DNA of 64,000 bases from Actinomycetota bacterium (GTDB lineage: Bacteria > Actinomycetota > Nitriliruptoria > Nitriliruptorales > Nitriliruptoraceae): assembly GCA_019347575.1 (NCBI GenBank), contig JAHWKY010000028.1, positions 1 through 64,000 of the forward strand, read 5' to 3'. The stretch's first letter is position 1. The number at the start of each line of letters is the position of its first letter. The translations under genes and the position numbers were made by a program. Positions 40,143-48,321 of this stretch are shown piece by piece. The notes beneath the pieces are model-generated. The model saw only the letters and a list, made by a program, of their open reading frames with translations, was not told where the DNA came from and did no database searches.

Positions 40143-40694
40143 ATGGCTGTGCAGTCCGTGATGACCGATCTCGGCAGCAGCGCCCCGGACTTCTCGCTGA
40201 CCGAGGTGGAGTCCGGCGAGAAGGTGGCACTGGGCGACCTCGGCGACGCGCCAGCGCTCGTGGTGGCGTTCATCTGCCGCCACTGCCCCTACGTCAAGCA
40301 CGTCCAGCACGAGTTCGCGTCGCTGGCGAGCGAGTACCAGCAGCGCGGCGTCGCGTTCGTGGCGATCTCGTCCAACGATCCCGCCCAGTACCCCGACGAC
40401 GCCCCGGAGTCGCTCGCGGAGCAGAAGCGCGAGGTCGGCTTCGACTTCCCGTACCTGTTCGACGAGACCCAGGACGTCGCCAAGGCGTACAAGGCCGCGT
40501 GCACGCCCGACTTCTTCGTCTACGACGCCGACCGCACGCTGGCCTACCGCGGCCGCATGGACGAGACCCGCCCCGACCAGGGCACGCCGACCGGTGCCGA
40601 CCTGCGCGCCGCGCTTGACGCGCTGCTGGCAGGTGAGCGGCCGGGGCGCGACCAGTGGCCGTCGATGGGCTGCTCGATCAAGTTCCGCGGCTGA
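40143..40694 (+). CDS. Thioredoxin-fold redoxin (AhpC/ResA-like)
   Basis: A 183-residue cytosolic redoxin. SSAPDFSLTEVESGEKVALGD leads into the active site AFICRHCPYVKHVQHEF, with CRHC as CxxC, then VAISSNDPAQYPDD and the cis-Pro region AACTPDFFVYD. This is the thioredoxin-family protein type often annotated as thiol-disulfide isomerase or AhpC/TSA. The long purine-rich Shine-Dalgarno is very strong. The double-hairpin element fills the leader, so expression may be controlled at the RNA level. Confidence 0.88.
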   Translation: MAVQSVMTDLGSSAPDFSLTEVESGEKVALGDLGDAPALVVAFICRHCPYVKHVQHEFASLASEYQQRGVAFVAISSNDPAQYPDDAPESLAEQKREVGFDFPYLFDETQDVAKAYKAACTPDFFVYDADRTLAYRGRMDETRPDQGTPTGADLRAALDALLAGERPGRDQWPSMGCSIKFRG

Positions 40695-40707
40695 GCCCGC
40701 GCCGAGC

Positions 40708-40765
40708 CCCCACTCCGTGGAGACCTGGCCTCACAGGTGAGGCACATCCTCCACGCAGCGAGGGG
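40708..40765. repeat. 56-bp palindromic repeat, copy 3
   Basis: Left arm CCCCACTCCGTGGAG, inner CCTCACAGGTGAGG, right arm CTCCACGCAGCGAGG. It is tandem with copy 4, with a 63-bp period, directly after the redoxin gene. Confidence 0.9.
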
Positions 40766-40770
40766 CCGCA

Positions 40771-40827
40771 CCCCACTCCGTGGAGACCTGGCCTCATAGG
40801 TGAGGCACATCCTCCACGCAGCGAGGG
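40771..40827. repeat. 56-bp palindromic repeat, copy 4
   Basis: Nearly identical to copy 3 with inner CCTCATAGGTGAGG (a base change that leaves a T-G pair). It lies 39 bases upstream of the metallopeptidase gene. Confidence 0.9.
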
Positions 40828-40849
40828 TCCGCACGTGAGGAGGGCGGCG

Positions 40850-40855
40850 TAGGCT
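40850..40855 (+). promoter_or_regulatory. Candidate -10 box for the metallopeptidase gene
   Basis: TAGGCT, 7 bases before a TTG and 10 before the ATG start; no Shine-Dalgarno is seen, so the mRNA is leaderless or nearly so. Confidence 0.45.
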
Positions 40856-40865
40856 GCGGAACTTG

Positions 40866-41213
40866 ATGGAGCCCATCGAAGAGGACCGGTTCGTGGAGCT
40901 GGTCGAGGCCGCGCTCGACGAGATCCCCGAGCAGCTGTACGCCCAGCTCGACAACGTCGCCATCGTCGTGGAGGACCGCCACCCCGAGGAGCCGACGCTG
41001 CTCGGGATCTACGAGGGCATCCCGCTGGTCGAACGCGACGACGGCTACTTCGGGGCGCTGCCCGACCGCATCGCGATCTACCGCCTCGCGCTGTGCGACA
41101 TGTGCGAGGACGAAGCGGACCTGATCGACGAGATCGCGGTCACGGTCGTGCACGAGCTCGCCCACCACATGGGCATCGACGACGACCACCTCCACGAGCT
41201 CGGCTGGGGCTGA
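40866..41213 (+). CDS. Minimal zincin-like metallopeptidase
   Basis: A 115-residue protein of the metallopeptidase family formerly DUF1025. The zinc motif is VVHELAHHMGIDDDHLHELGW, an HExxH with a third His ligand six residues later, as in minimal metzincin-like proteins. The N-terminal helix and NVAIVVEDRHPEE strand are typical. No signal peptide, so it acts in the cytosol on unknown substrates. ATG at 40866 is used; TTG at 40863 would add one residue. Confidence 0.88.
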   Translation: MEPIEEDRFVELVEAALDEIPEQLYAQLDNVAIVVEDRHPEEPTLLGIYEGIPLVERDDGYFGALPDRIAIYRLALCDMCEDEADLIDEIAVTVVHELAHHMGIDDDHLHELGWG

Positions 41214-41267
41214 CCGCACCACGATCTGCTCGGGAGCCGGGGCGATCTGCACCCCCCGCCAGGCGGA

Positions 41268-41702
41268 CTACGCGGGCGTCGGCACGGCCACCACGGGGCA
41301 CGGCGCGTGGGTCACGCACTGGTGGCTGACGGAACCGAGCAGCAGGCCGCGGAACCCTCCGTGGCCGCGCGTGCCCACCACCAGCAGGTCGGCGTTGGCG
41401 GCACGGGTCAGCAGCACGTTCGCCGCAGCACCCTCGGCGACGTGCCGATCGATCTCGATCCCGGCGTCGTCGGGGACGGCCGCCTCGATCGCCTCATCGA
41501 GGACCTTCGCAGCGGACGCCTCCACCTCATCGACAGGGGGGACAGGGACGACCACGGCATCGATGCTGTACCCGAGGTGGCTCGCGTACGAGAACACGTG
41601 GACCGCCTCGACGCGGGCACCGTGCACCTGCGCCTCCTCGACGGCCCACCTCAGCGCCTCCCGGGAGCCCTCCGATCCGTCCACTCCCACGACGATGCGC
41701 AC
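41268..41702 (-). CDS. Universal stress protein (UspA family)
   Basis: A 144-residue Usp domain. GTG at 41702 is favoured for GGAGGAGG 5 bases upstream; an in-frame start at 41732 would add 10 residues. Motifs: IVVGVDGSEGSREALRWAVEEA and the ATP-binding pattern LLVVGTRGHGGFRGLLLGSVSHQCVTHAPCPVVAV (G-x2-G-x9-G-S). It is an ATP-binding type Usp. It converges on the metallopeptidase gene and is divergent from larE. Confidence 0.9.
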   Translation of the reverse strand: MRIVVGVDGSEGSREALRWAVEEAQVHGARVEAVHVFSYASHLGYSIDAVVVPVPPVDEVEASAAKVLDEAIEAAVPDDAGIEIDRHVAEGAAANVLLTRAANADLLVVGTRGHGGFRGLLLGSVSHQCVTHAPCPVVAVPTPA

Positions 41703-41799
41703 GACCGCCTCCTCCGTCGCCGTTACCGACACTACGACGGGGGCGGGGCAGCCGCCAGGGTCGGGGGGTCCCCGACACGCCGGGATGACCGGCAGGGCG

Positions 41800-41805
41800 T
41801 ACGGT
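41800..41805 (+). promoter_or_regulatory. Candidate -10 box for larE
   Basis: TACGGT. Transcription would start near 41812, downstream of the GTG at 41804, which argues that the TTG at 41834 with its GGGAGG is the real start. Confidence 0.45.
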
Positions 41806-41833
41806 GAGCCTCCTGCAGTCGGGAGGTCACGCG

Positions 41834-42664
41834 TTGGAGTCCCACGACGAGCATGTGGCCGCGGCCCGCCTCCGGCGGGTGCTCGGTCGCCACCCGCGTC
41901 GGGTGATCGCGTGCAGCGGTGGGGTCGACAGCCTCCTGCTCGCCGCCGTCGCCTCGGAGGCGTCGCCGCCGGTCACGATCGTCGCTCACGCCGTGACCCC
42001 CGCGGTCCCGGCGGCGGCGACCGCTCGCGTGGTCGAGGCGGCGGGGCGCTACGGCTGGAGCCTCGAGCTGGTCCGGTCGCGCGAGTTCGACGACGAGCGC
42101 TACCTGCGCAACCCGCGCGACCGCTGCTACTTCTGCAAGACCAACCTCTACGACGAGCTCGACCGGCTCGTCTCCCAGCTCGACGCGCCCCGAGGTTGGC
42201 ACGTGCTGAGCGGGGCGAACGTCGATGACCTCGGCGAGTACCGCCCCGGGCTGCGTGCCGCCTCGGAGCGCGGTGTGCGACACCCCTACATCGAGGCGGG
42301 GCTGACCAAGCGCGACATCCGCGCGGTCGCGCGCGCGGCCGGGTTGCCGTGGGCCGAGCTGCCCGCGTCCCCCTGCCTCGCCAGCCGGCTGTACACCGGC
42401 ACGCGGGTGACCGCGGCGCGGCTGCGCGCGGTCGAGGTCGGCGAGGAGCTGCTGCGGCGTCTGACCGGGGTCGAGGTCGTGCGCTGTCGCGTGCGGGAGG
42501 ACGAGATCGTCATCGAGGTGCCGTCGGCCGCGCGCGCGCTCGTCACCGACGACGTGGTCGCACGGGTCGCCGCGACGATGCGCGCGGTCGCGCCGGAACT
42601 CGTCGGGGCGCGTCTCGACGACGAGCCCTACCGGCCGGGGCGCGCCTTCCTCCCAGGCGGCTGA
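41834..42664 (+). CDS. larE: ATP-dependent sacrificial sulfur transferase LarE-like
   Basis: A 276-residue PP-loop enzyme. TTG at 41834 is preferred: GGGAGG lies 7 bases upstream, while the GTG at 41804 overlaps the probable -10 box. Motifs: VIACSGGVDSLLLA (PP-loop), RDRCYFCKTNLYDEL, LSGANVDDLGEYRPGLRAA and AELPASPCLASRLYTGT with the Cys that donates sulfur in LarE. LarE acts with LarB and LarC to build the nickel-pincer cofactor; neither is in the window, nor is a lactate racemase, so the role may differ. Confidence 0.88.
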   Translation: MESHDEHVAAARLRRVLGRHPRRVIACSGGVDSLLLAAVASEASPPVTIVAHAVTPAVPAAATARVVEAAGRYGWSLELVRSREFDDERYLRNPRDRCYFCKTNLYDELDRLVSQLDAPRGWHVLSGANVDDLGEYRPGLRAASERGVRHPYIEAGLTKRDIRAVARAAGLPWAELPASPCLASRLYTGTRVTAARLRAVEVGEELLRRLTGVEVVRCRVREDEIVIEVPSAARALVTDDVVARVAATMRAVAPELVGARLDDEPYRPGRAFLPGG

Positions 42665-42724
42665 CTTTCCGCGGCCGCCCCGCGCCCCGCTGCGTCTCGG
42701 CGCGTGCGCCCGCGCCCCGCGTCG

Positions 42725-43588
42725 TCAGGCGCCCCGCATCCTGCGGACGAGGTCGGCGAGTCGGTCATGCATCTCGTCGGCGGGGCGGCGGGCGCGGTCG
42801 CCGTGACCGGCCAGGACGTACTCGAAGCGGTGCTCGTCGGCGAGGCGCTCGAGCGAGTCGGCCTGTACCTCGTGGCTGTACCAGGTCGCCGAGCGGTGGT
42901 ACTGCAGCGTCTGGCTGCTGCGACCCCAGTACAGCGAGTCGCCGGTGAACAGGTGGGTGTCCTCCAGCAGGAACATCACCGACCCGCGCGTGTGGCCGGG
43001 CACGGGGATGGCAACGAGGTCGGGGCGGATCTCGGTCGGGTCCGCGCCCCGCAGGAGATCGGTCGCGAACGGGGCGGCGCTCGCGTCGTGCTCGTGGATC
43101 CACACCCGCGCCCCGAACGTCTCGGCGTAGCGGTCGGCGTCGGCGACGTCGTCGCGGTGGGTGAGCAGCACGTGCGCGATGCCGCCCGCCTCCTCGAACG
43201 GCTCGGCCAACTTGCGCGTCCAGCGCGGGGCGTCGATCAGCACGTTGCCCTCGGGGCGGACGACGAAGAACGCGTTGGCGCCGAACGAGTCGGGGCTGTT
43301 GAAGCCGCAGTAGTGCACGCCGTCCTCGAGGTGGTGCGGGTAGATCCCGCGGGGCTCGGGGCGGGGTGGGGCGGTGCCGATCGAGCGCGTCGGGCAGGCC
43401 AACGCCCCCAGCCACATCCGGTCCTCCTCCTCCGGAGTGGTCGGCTGGCGGGTGACGACCGATGTCCGGTCGACGCGCGCGATCAGATCGGGGGCGAGCT
43501 GGCGGCAGGCGTCACAGTCGATGCAGCGCGTGTCCACGAACCACGCCCCGTCCACGTTCGCCGGGTGCCGCTCCTCGATCCTCGCCAC
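42725..43588 (-). CDS. Ferredoxin domain plus MBL-fold hydrolase fusion
   Basis: A 287-residue protein. The N-terminal 75 residues form a [4Fe-4S] ferredoxin-like domain (RCIDCDACRQLAP with CxxCxxC and a later ACPTRSIG Cys-Pro). The rest is an MBL domain: GNVLIDAPRWTRKL, the variant metal motif LLTHRDDVADADRY in place of HxHxDH, VPGHTRGSVMFLL and LFTGDSLYWG, and VLAGHGD. This ferredoxin-MBL arrangement occurs in actinobacteria and may couple a redox-sensing cluster to hydrolysis. The GTG has GAGGAG upstream. It is divergent from the second CocE gene. Confidence 0.85.
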   Translation of the reverse strand: MARIEERHPANVDGAWFVDTRCIDCDACRQLAPDLIARVDRTSVVTRQPTTPEEEDRMWLGALACPTRSIGTAPPRPEPRGIYPHHLEDGVHYCGFNSPDSFGANAFFVVRPEGNVLIDAPRWTRKLAEPFEEAGGIAHVLLTHRDDVADADRYAETFGARVWIHEHDASAAPFATDLLRGADPTEIRPDLVAIPVPGHTRGSVMFLLEDTHLFTGDSLYWGRSSQTLQYHRSATWYSHEVQADSLERLADEHRFEYVLAGHGDRARRPADEMHDRLADLVRRMRGA

Positions 43589-43660
43589 CGCCCGCCACTC
43601 CTCACCGTCGCCGCGTCTCGGCGTCGAAGGTACGCGACCTCCCGAGCGCGAGGCGATGGC

Positions 43661-43707
43661 GAGTGGGAGCAGAAGGCCGCGCTGAGCGCGGTGAACTGCT
43701 CCCACTG
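43661..43707. repeat. GGGAGCAG inverted repeat, copy C
   Basis: GAGTGGGAGCAGAAG ... AACTGCTCCCACTG, 47 bp, with the same arms as copies A and B. Relative to the downstream CocE gene it is in the same orientation as copies A and B are to theirs, and ends 66 bases before the start. Confidence 0.85.
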
Positions 43708-43773
43708 GGGAGGGAACGCGCCCCGCCGCGGCGAAGACCTCGCGGACACCGACGACCACCCGAGGGGATCGAC

Positions 43774-45558
43774 GTGCGCAAGGCGTTGCTGCTGACGGTG
43801 CTGGCGCTCGGGGCGGGGGCCCTGGTCGGGGCGACGCTCCCGGCCGAGCTCCCAGCCGAGCTCCCAGCCGAGCTGACGGCGGAGCAGACGACACAGCAGA
43901 CGCCGCCGCCGGCGGGGTCGGCCTACAAGGAGCTGTACTTCGACATGGCCGACGGCACGACGCTGCACGCCGACGTGCTGCGCGACGCCGACGTGGCCTG
44001 GAGCGAGGCGCAGCCGGTCATCCTGACCGTCAGTCCCTACCTCAACCACAACGGCTCGACGTCGGACATCGCCCCGCTCGGTGGCGACGGGCCCAACCCG
44101 CGCTTCAACGACTTCCTCGAGCTGACCGACGCGCTCGAGCAGGGCTACACCTACGTGCTCGTCGACCTGCCCGGCTTCGGCGGCTCGGGCGGCTGCAACG
44201 ACTGGGGCGGGCTGCGCGAGCAGGGGGCGGTCCACGCCGCCGTCGAGTGGAGCGCCAAGGTCGACCTCGACAGCGGGGCGGTCGGGCCGACCGTGCGCCA
44301 GCCCGTGGGGATGATCGGCAAGAGCTACGACGGCTGGACCGGCCTGATGGCGATGGCGCAGGACCAGACCGCCGGAGGGGTCGAGGGCCTCGCCGCGGTC
44401 GTATCGCTGGAGCCGGTCTACTCCGGCTACCGCTACCTGTACAACAACGGCGTGGCCCTGCCCAACGCGGGCGCGTTCGGCACGCTCAACAACTTCCAGC
44501 GCTACGACGCCAAGCCCGGCGCGCTCAACGACGACCCCGAGTACCACCTCAACAGCCTGCTCGGCGGCACCCCCTTCACCTGCTACGCCGAGAACCTCCA
44601 GGGAGCCGAGAACGACCGGGCCGACGCCCCGTACTGGGTCGAGCGTGACCTCGTGCCACTGGTGCGCGGCTCCGACGTGCCGCTGTTCCTCACCCAGGGC
44701 TGGCTCGAGACCAACACGAAGGTGGACGCGGCGCTCGACTTCTGGAACGCGCTCGACCACAGCCACGGCCACAACCGCGCCTGGTTCGGCCAGTTCAACC
44801 ACTACCGCGGCTGGGAGCAGAACAGCCAGGGCCGCTACCAGACGGGGCGCAACGACTTCGCCACCCAGATGATGCACTTCTTCGACGAGCACCTGAAGGG
44901 CATCCCTTCGCCGGTCGACTACCCGGCCTTCGAGGTGCAGAACAACCTCGGCGAGTACCGCGGCGAGGCGTCCTACCCGCCCGCGGACATGCAGGTCTTC
45001 ACCACCAGCCTCGGTGAGATGACCTTCGCCGACACCAGGAACAACGGTGACGGCGGCGGGGCGGGCAACGGCACGTGGGCGGTGAGCCAGGTGCTGCCCC
45101 ACGACGTGTGGCTGGCGGGCGATCCGCGGTTCGAGGTGACCCTCACCACGACCGTGGACGACCTCGACTACGCCGTCAACATCTACGACGTCGACGAGGC
45201 GTCGGGGCGCGCGACGCTGGTCAACCGCGGCACCTACCTCGTCCGCACCGCCGGAGAGCAGACCATCGACCTCCAGCTGTACGGCCAGGACTGGGTGTTC
45301 GAGGAGGGCCACCGCATCGGGGTGCTGCTGTCGGGGGGCAACGAGGACTGGTGGAACCACGACGACACCAGCACCCAGGTGGCCGCCGTCGGCGCGAGCG
45401 TGTCGCTGCCGTTGCTGACCCAGGCCCGCACCGAGACCATCCCCAGCGAGGGCACGACGCCGACGCTCGAGAGCTACCGCTCCAGCGGCACGATCTCGTC
45501 GGTGCTGGTCGACCTCGACCGTGCCGTGACCTTCGAGCTCCCGGGCCCGCTGAGCTGA
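43774..45558 (+). CDS. Secreted CocE/NonD-family hydrolase
   Basis: A 594-residue exported hydrolase. A signal peptide (residues 1-22) is followed by a short PAEL repeat. The S15/CocE module starts at DMADGTTLHADVLRD, with VDLPGFGGSGG and the nucleophile elbow GMIGKSYDGWTG, both canonical. The later FDEHLKG segment carries the region of the catalytic Asp/His, and the C-terminal jelly roll (about 420-594) ends with the family's binding-like beta domain. Normal family length, unlike the double-module protein at 11012-14527. GTG start with GAGGGGATC upstream. Confidence 0.88.
   Translation: MRKALLLTVLALGAGALVGATLPAELPAELPAELTAEQTTQQTPPPAGSAYKELYFDMADGTTLHADVLRDADVAWSEAQPVILTVSPYLNHNGSTSDIAPLGGDGPNPRFNDFLELTDALEQGYTYVLVDLPGFGGSGGCNDWGGLREQGAVHAAVEWSAKVDLDSGAVGPTVRQPVGMIGKSYDGWTGLMAMAQDQTAGGVEGLAAVVSLEPVYSGYRYLYNNGVALPNAGAFGTLNNFQRYDAKPGALNDDPEYHLNSLLGGTPFTCYAENLQGAENDRADAPYWVERDLVPLVRGSDVPLFLTQGWLETNTKVDAALDFWNALDHSHGHNRAWFGQFNHYRGWEQNSQGRYQTGRNDFATQMMHFFDEHLKGIPSPVDYPAFEVQNNLGEYRGEASYPPADMQVFTTSLGEMTFADTRNNGDGGGAGNGTWAVSQVLPHDVWLAGDPRFEVTLTTTVDDLDYAVNIYDVDEASGRATLVNRGTYLVRTAGEQTIDLQLYGQDWVFEEGHRIGVLLSGGNEDWWNHDDTSTQVAAVGASVSLPLLTQARTETIPSEGTTPTLESYRSSGTISSVLVDLDRAVTFELPGPLS
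43843..43878 (+). repeat. Three 12-bp tandem repeats after the CocE signal peptide
   Basis: GCCGAGCTCCCA twice plus a diverged third unit encode the AEL-P repeats between signal peptide and mature domain. Confidence 0.8.
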
Positions 45559-45687
45559 CGCGCCGGGATGTCCGGCGCCAGGTCCGTCCGAGAGGAACGG
45601 GCGAACCGGGCAGGGAGGTGGCGGGGCGGTGTCGAAGCCCCGCCTGAGGGAGTGCCGCGCCCCGCGGTGCCGTGGAGGGAGCGAGCC

Positions 45688-46314
45688 GTGCGCCAGCCCG
45701 TCGCGATCGCGGTCCTGCTGCTCGCCGCAGTGGCCGGCCTCGCCTTCGACAGCTCCGCCTACCTGCCCTCGCAGACGACCTACTACCTGCGGGGCGACGG
45801 CGACGGCTGCCCTCCCGACCGCTGGCTCGGGACGACCGCGGGATCGGGGGAGCCAGCCTGCGGTTACGTCGGGGGCGCGCCCGCTGGCGAGCTGCACCAC
45901 GCCGGTGTCGTCGCCGACACGGTCAACCACTTCTCCACTCGCGCCGCCCCGAACGCGCGCCTCGACGCGAGCCGCGACGTCACCGGGAGGAACCGCATCG
46001 CGGCCACGGCGACCACCAACCGCAACGCGGTCGGCCAGGTACGCGTCGACGTCACCGTGTACGCGAGCTTCCAGGGGGGCGGCTCGGCCGTGCTCGGGAC
46101 CCACAGCCGCACCATCGACTGGATCCCGGGTCAGACCGCCGGCGAGGTCGACTTCCCGTTCACGGTGGACGTGCCCGGCGAGCACGACGGCAAGGTCATC
46201 ACCCAGCTCAACATCGACGTCGACATCCGCGGCTGGCACGTGCTCACCGGCTACCACCGCCTCGACGGGCAGTCCCGCTTCACCCTGCCCACCTGGGTCC
46301 CCAAGCCCAGCTGA
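45688..46314 (+). CDS. Hypothetical exported protein downstream of CocE hydrolase
   Basis: A 208-residue protein. GTG at 45688 is preceded by GGAGGGAG. A signal-peptide-like segment (VAIAVLLLAAVAGLAF) is followed by an all-beta domain with YYLRGDGDGCPP, two conserved-looking Cys (CPPD.. and PACGY, possibly a disulfide) and VRVDVTVYASFQGGGSA, then the immunoglobulin-like end VDIRGWHVLTGYHRLDGQ. No family recognised. Adjacent (130 bases) to the CocE gene on the same strand, so co-export is possible. Confidence 0.7.
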   Translation: MRQPVAIAVLLLAAVAGLAFDSSAYLPSQTTYYLRGDGDGCPPDRWLGTTAGSGEPACGYVGGAPAGELHHAGVVADTVNHFSTRAAPNARLDASRDVTGRNRIAATATTNRNAVGQVRVDVTVYASFQGGGSAVLGTHSRTIDWIPGQTAGEVDFPFTVDVPGEHDGKVITQLNIDVDIRGWHVLTGYHRLDGQSRFTLPTWVPKPS

Positions 46315-46323
46315 CAGGGGCGG

Positions 46324-47235
46324 TCAGGGGGTGATGACGCCTTCGGCCTGTAGCTGCGCGAAGACCGCCGACGCCGCGTTGTTGAGACGCACGACCGACG
46401 CCGCTCCGGCGAAGCCGAGCGAACCGCGGATCTGCACGTGGGTGACGTTGGCGGGATCGAGCTGCGAGGCGATCGAGGCGAGCACGATGAGCTTGTGGGC
46501 GGGGATCGACGTCGCGACGTGGTTCTGCAGCACCGCGAGCCCGTCGGCCAGTCCCATGGGGCCTTCGCCGGCGACGTACTGCTCGTGCACCGCCCGGAGG
46601 ACGTTCGCCTGCGCGGTGGACCGGCCGAAGTCACCGTCGGAACGAGACTTGCGATCGCGCGCGTAGCCCAGTGCCGACCAGCCGGTGAGCGTCTGAACCC
46701 CGGGCTGCAGATCGGTGGACGCGCTGCTGTTGAGCAACCGCTGCTCGACATCGATGCGCACGCCGCCGACGGCGTCGATCGCGCCCACGACACCGCTGAA
46801 GCTGCTCACCGCCCAGTCGTCGATGTCCACGCCGGTGACGCCCTCGACCACGCCCACCATCCGCTCCGGCCCGCCCATCAGGCCCTCGTTGATGCGTGCG
46901 CTGCCGGTCCACACGTCCCGAGGGAAGCTGACGATCGAGGCGTGCTGACGGTCGGCCGACACCGAGATGAGGTGGATCGCGTCGGCGCGCCCCGCCAACG
47001 CGTTGGTCCCACGCGAGCCGCTCCCCGCGCCGTGCAACGGATCCGCATCGGAGCCCAGCACGAGCAGGTGGTAGACGTCGTCGTCGAGGATGGCTGACAC
47101 GCGAGGGCCGGCCGCCCACAGCGCGGTGGCGCCGGTCGTGAGGACCGCGAGCGTGAGCAGTCCGACCCCGAGGTAGCGACGCAACGTGTCCCCGAGCACC
47201 GCGCGGAGCGTGCTGGTCGCTGAGGTGGACCGCAT
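46324..47235 (-). CDS. LytR-CpsA-Psr (LCP) family cell-wall glycopolymer ligase
   Basis: A 303-residue membrane-anchored protein. A basic N-terminus and one transmembrane helix (about 22-42) precede the LCP domain: HLLVLGSDADP, RADAIHLISVSADRQHASIVSFPRD, and the AIDAVGGVRIDVEQ segment, then the ARDRKSRSDGDFGRSTAQANVL block with conserved Arg residues that hold the polyprenyl pyrophosphate. LCP enzymes attach glycopolymers to peptidoglycan. ATG overlaps the stop of the lipoprotein gene (TGATG), so the two are coupled. Confidence 0.9.
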   Translation of the reverse strand: MRSTSATSTLRAVLGDTLRRYLGVGLLTLAVLTTGATALWAAGPRVSAILDDDVYHLLVLGSDADPLHGAGSGSRGTNALAGRADAIHLISVSADRQHASIVSFPRDVWTGSARINEGLMGGPERMVGVVEGVTGVDIDDWAVSSFSGVVGAIDAVGGVRIDVEQRLLNSSASTDLQPGVQTLTGWSALGYARDRKSRSDGDFGRSTAQANVLRAVHEQYVAGEGPMGLADGLAVLQNHVATSIPAHKLIVLASIASQLDPANVTHVQIRGSLGFAGAASVVRLNNAASAVFAQLQAEGVITP

Positions 47236-47861
47236 CAGCTCGCCTCCTCGGTCTCGGCGCCGGTGGGCTCCCCGGTCGCTCCCGCCCCGCCCTGGCCGGC
47301 CGTCGGGCTGGGGGCCGGTGCAGGTGCGGGCGGCGCCTCGGTCACCTCGGCGACGGCGAGGAACGGCTCGCCGTCGGGGGAGACCGTGAACGAAAACTCG
47401 ATCACGATGGTCTCGTCGTCCGCGGTCAGCGCGTCCAGCGTCACCGTGACCAGGATCCCGCCCGGCGAGGCGTCGGCGACGGTGGTCACGCTGACGTCCA
47501 TCACGGGATCGGCGGGGCGGTCGAGGACGTCGAGCAGCCCCACCGCGGGTCCGGTCAGCGCCGGGTCCCCCGGCAGCGTGGCGGTGCCGCGGCCCTCGAT
47601 GGCCGCGATGGCCGCGGCCTCGACGGCTTCGGCGACCGCAGCAGCCGCCGTCTCCGCCAGCGTCGGGTCGAGGTCAGCCGGTGGCACCCCGATGACGGCA
47701 CTGGGGTCGGCGACGCGCAGGACGGGCTCGGCGACCTGGGTCACGAGGGTGGGGCGCGGGCTCGGGCTGGGGCTCGACGGGGCGGCCTGCGGCTCCTCGC
47801 CCGACGAGCAGGCCGCCAGCCCCAGCGCGACGACAGCCGCGACGGCGAGGGTGCGACGCAC
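47235..47861 (-). CDS. Putative lipoprotein coupled to the LCP gene
   Basis: A 208-residue secreted lipoprotein: signal RRTLAVAAVVALGLAACSSG with the lipobox LAAC, a Pro/Ser linker, an Ala-rich helical middle, a beta domain (VMDVSVTTVADASPGG, VIEFSFTVSPDG) and a Pro/Ala/Gly-rich tail. No family recognised. Its overlap with the LCP gene suggests a shared role at the cell wall. A TACCCT -10 candidate lies 66 bases upstream. Confidence 0.75.
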   Translation of the reverse strand: MRRTLAVAAVVALGLAACSSGEEPQAAPSSPSPSPRPTLVTQVAEPVLRVADPSAVIGVPPADLDPTLAETAAAAVAEAVEAAAIAAIEGRGTATLPGDPALTGPAVGLLDVLDRPADPVMDVSVTTVADASPGGILVTVTLDALTADDETIVIEFSFTVSPDGEPFLAVAEVTEAPPAPAPAPSPTAGQGGAGATGEPTGAETEEAS

Positions 47862-47926
47862 AGCGATCCGATCTCCGGGCCACCCGGTGTGCAGCGTTCA
47901 GTTCTTGAGTCGGTCGATCGGCGCGA

Positions 47927-47932
47927 AGGGTA
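47927..47932 (-). promoter_or_regulatory. Candidate -10 box of the lipoprotein-LCP operon
   Basis: TACCCT on the minus strand, 66 bases upstream of the GTG start. The rest of 47933-48223 contains no convincing gene; only a small CTAG-centred palindrome (GACTAGTC near 48054) is notable. Confidence 0.4.
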
Positions 47933-48223
47933 AGGCCCCGCAGAGGTCGGTCTCGCGCCACACCTCGGACCGGACAGCCTCGTCCGACCGGCCAGGGGCG
48001 CCGGCAACGGACGCGCACGCACGTGGGTGCCGGCGCTTCACGCACCGTGAACGGACTAGTCGGACGAGGTCGGTCAGAACCCCACAGATGGGTCATGTCG
48101 CCGCCGTGTCGGCTCGCCGACACTGGTTGCTGTACGAGCGCGACCGCCGACGTGGGGCCGCCGGTCGCGAAGGGGTCGGGTCGGCCGCCGCCCGGGGGGG
48201 CGGCGGCGCCCGAACCGACGCCA

Positions 48224-48255
48224 CGAGGGGAGCTGCTTGCGGGCGGCTCCCCTCG
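48224..48255 (-). terminator. Hairpin downstream of the C39-peptidase-like gene
   Basis: CGAGGGGAGC and GCTCCCCTCG, a perfect 10-bp stem with a 12-base loop, 67 bases beyond the stop on the minus strand. Strong stem without T-run. Confidence 0.55.
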
Positions 48256-48292
48256 CGGCGTCGGACGTGGGACGCGCTCGTGTCCGGGTGAG

Positions 48293-48308
48293 CGCCCCGC
48301 CCGGGGCG
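48293..48308 (-). terminator. Short GC hairpin after the C39-peptidase-like gene
   Basis: CGCCCCG-CC-CGGGGCG, 14 bases beyond the stop codon of the minus-strand gene. Confidence 0.45.
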
Positions 48309-48321
48309 TGCCCCGCGGAGC

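Noticed and set aside
40708-40827. The pair of tandem 56-bp repeats as a CRISPR array
   Set aside because: There are only two units, the repeats make up nearly the whole 63-bp period with no unique spacers, and single copies occur elsewhere.
43483-46257. A 924-codon minus-strand open frame
   Set aside because: It is antisense to the second CocE gene and its neighbour, lacks any recognisable domain and arises from the GC-rich third-position bias.
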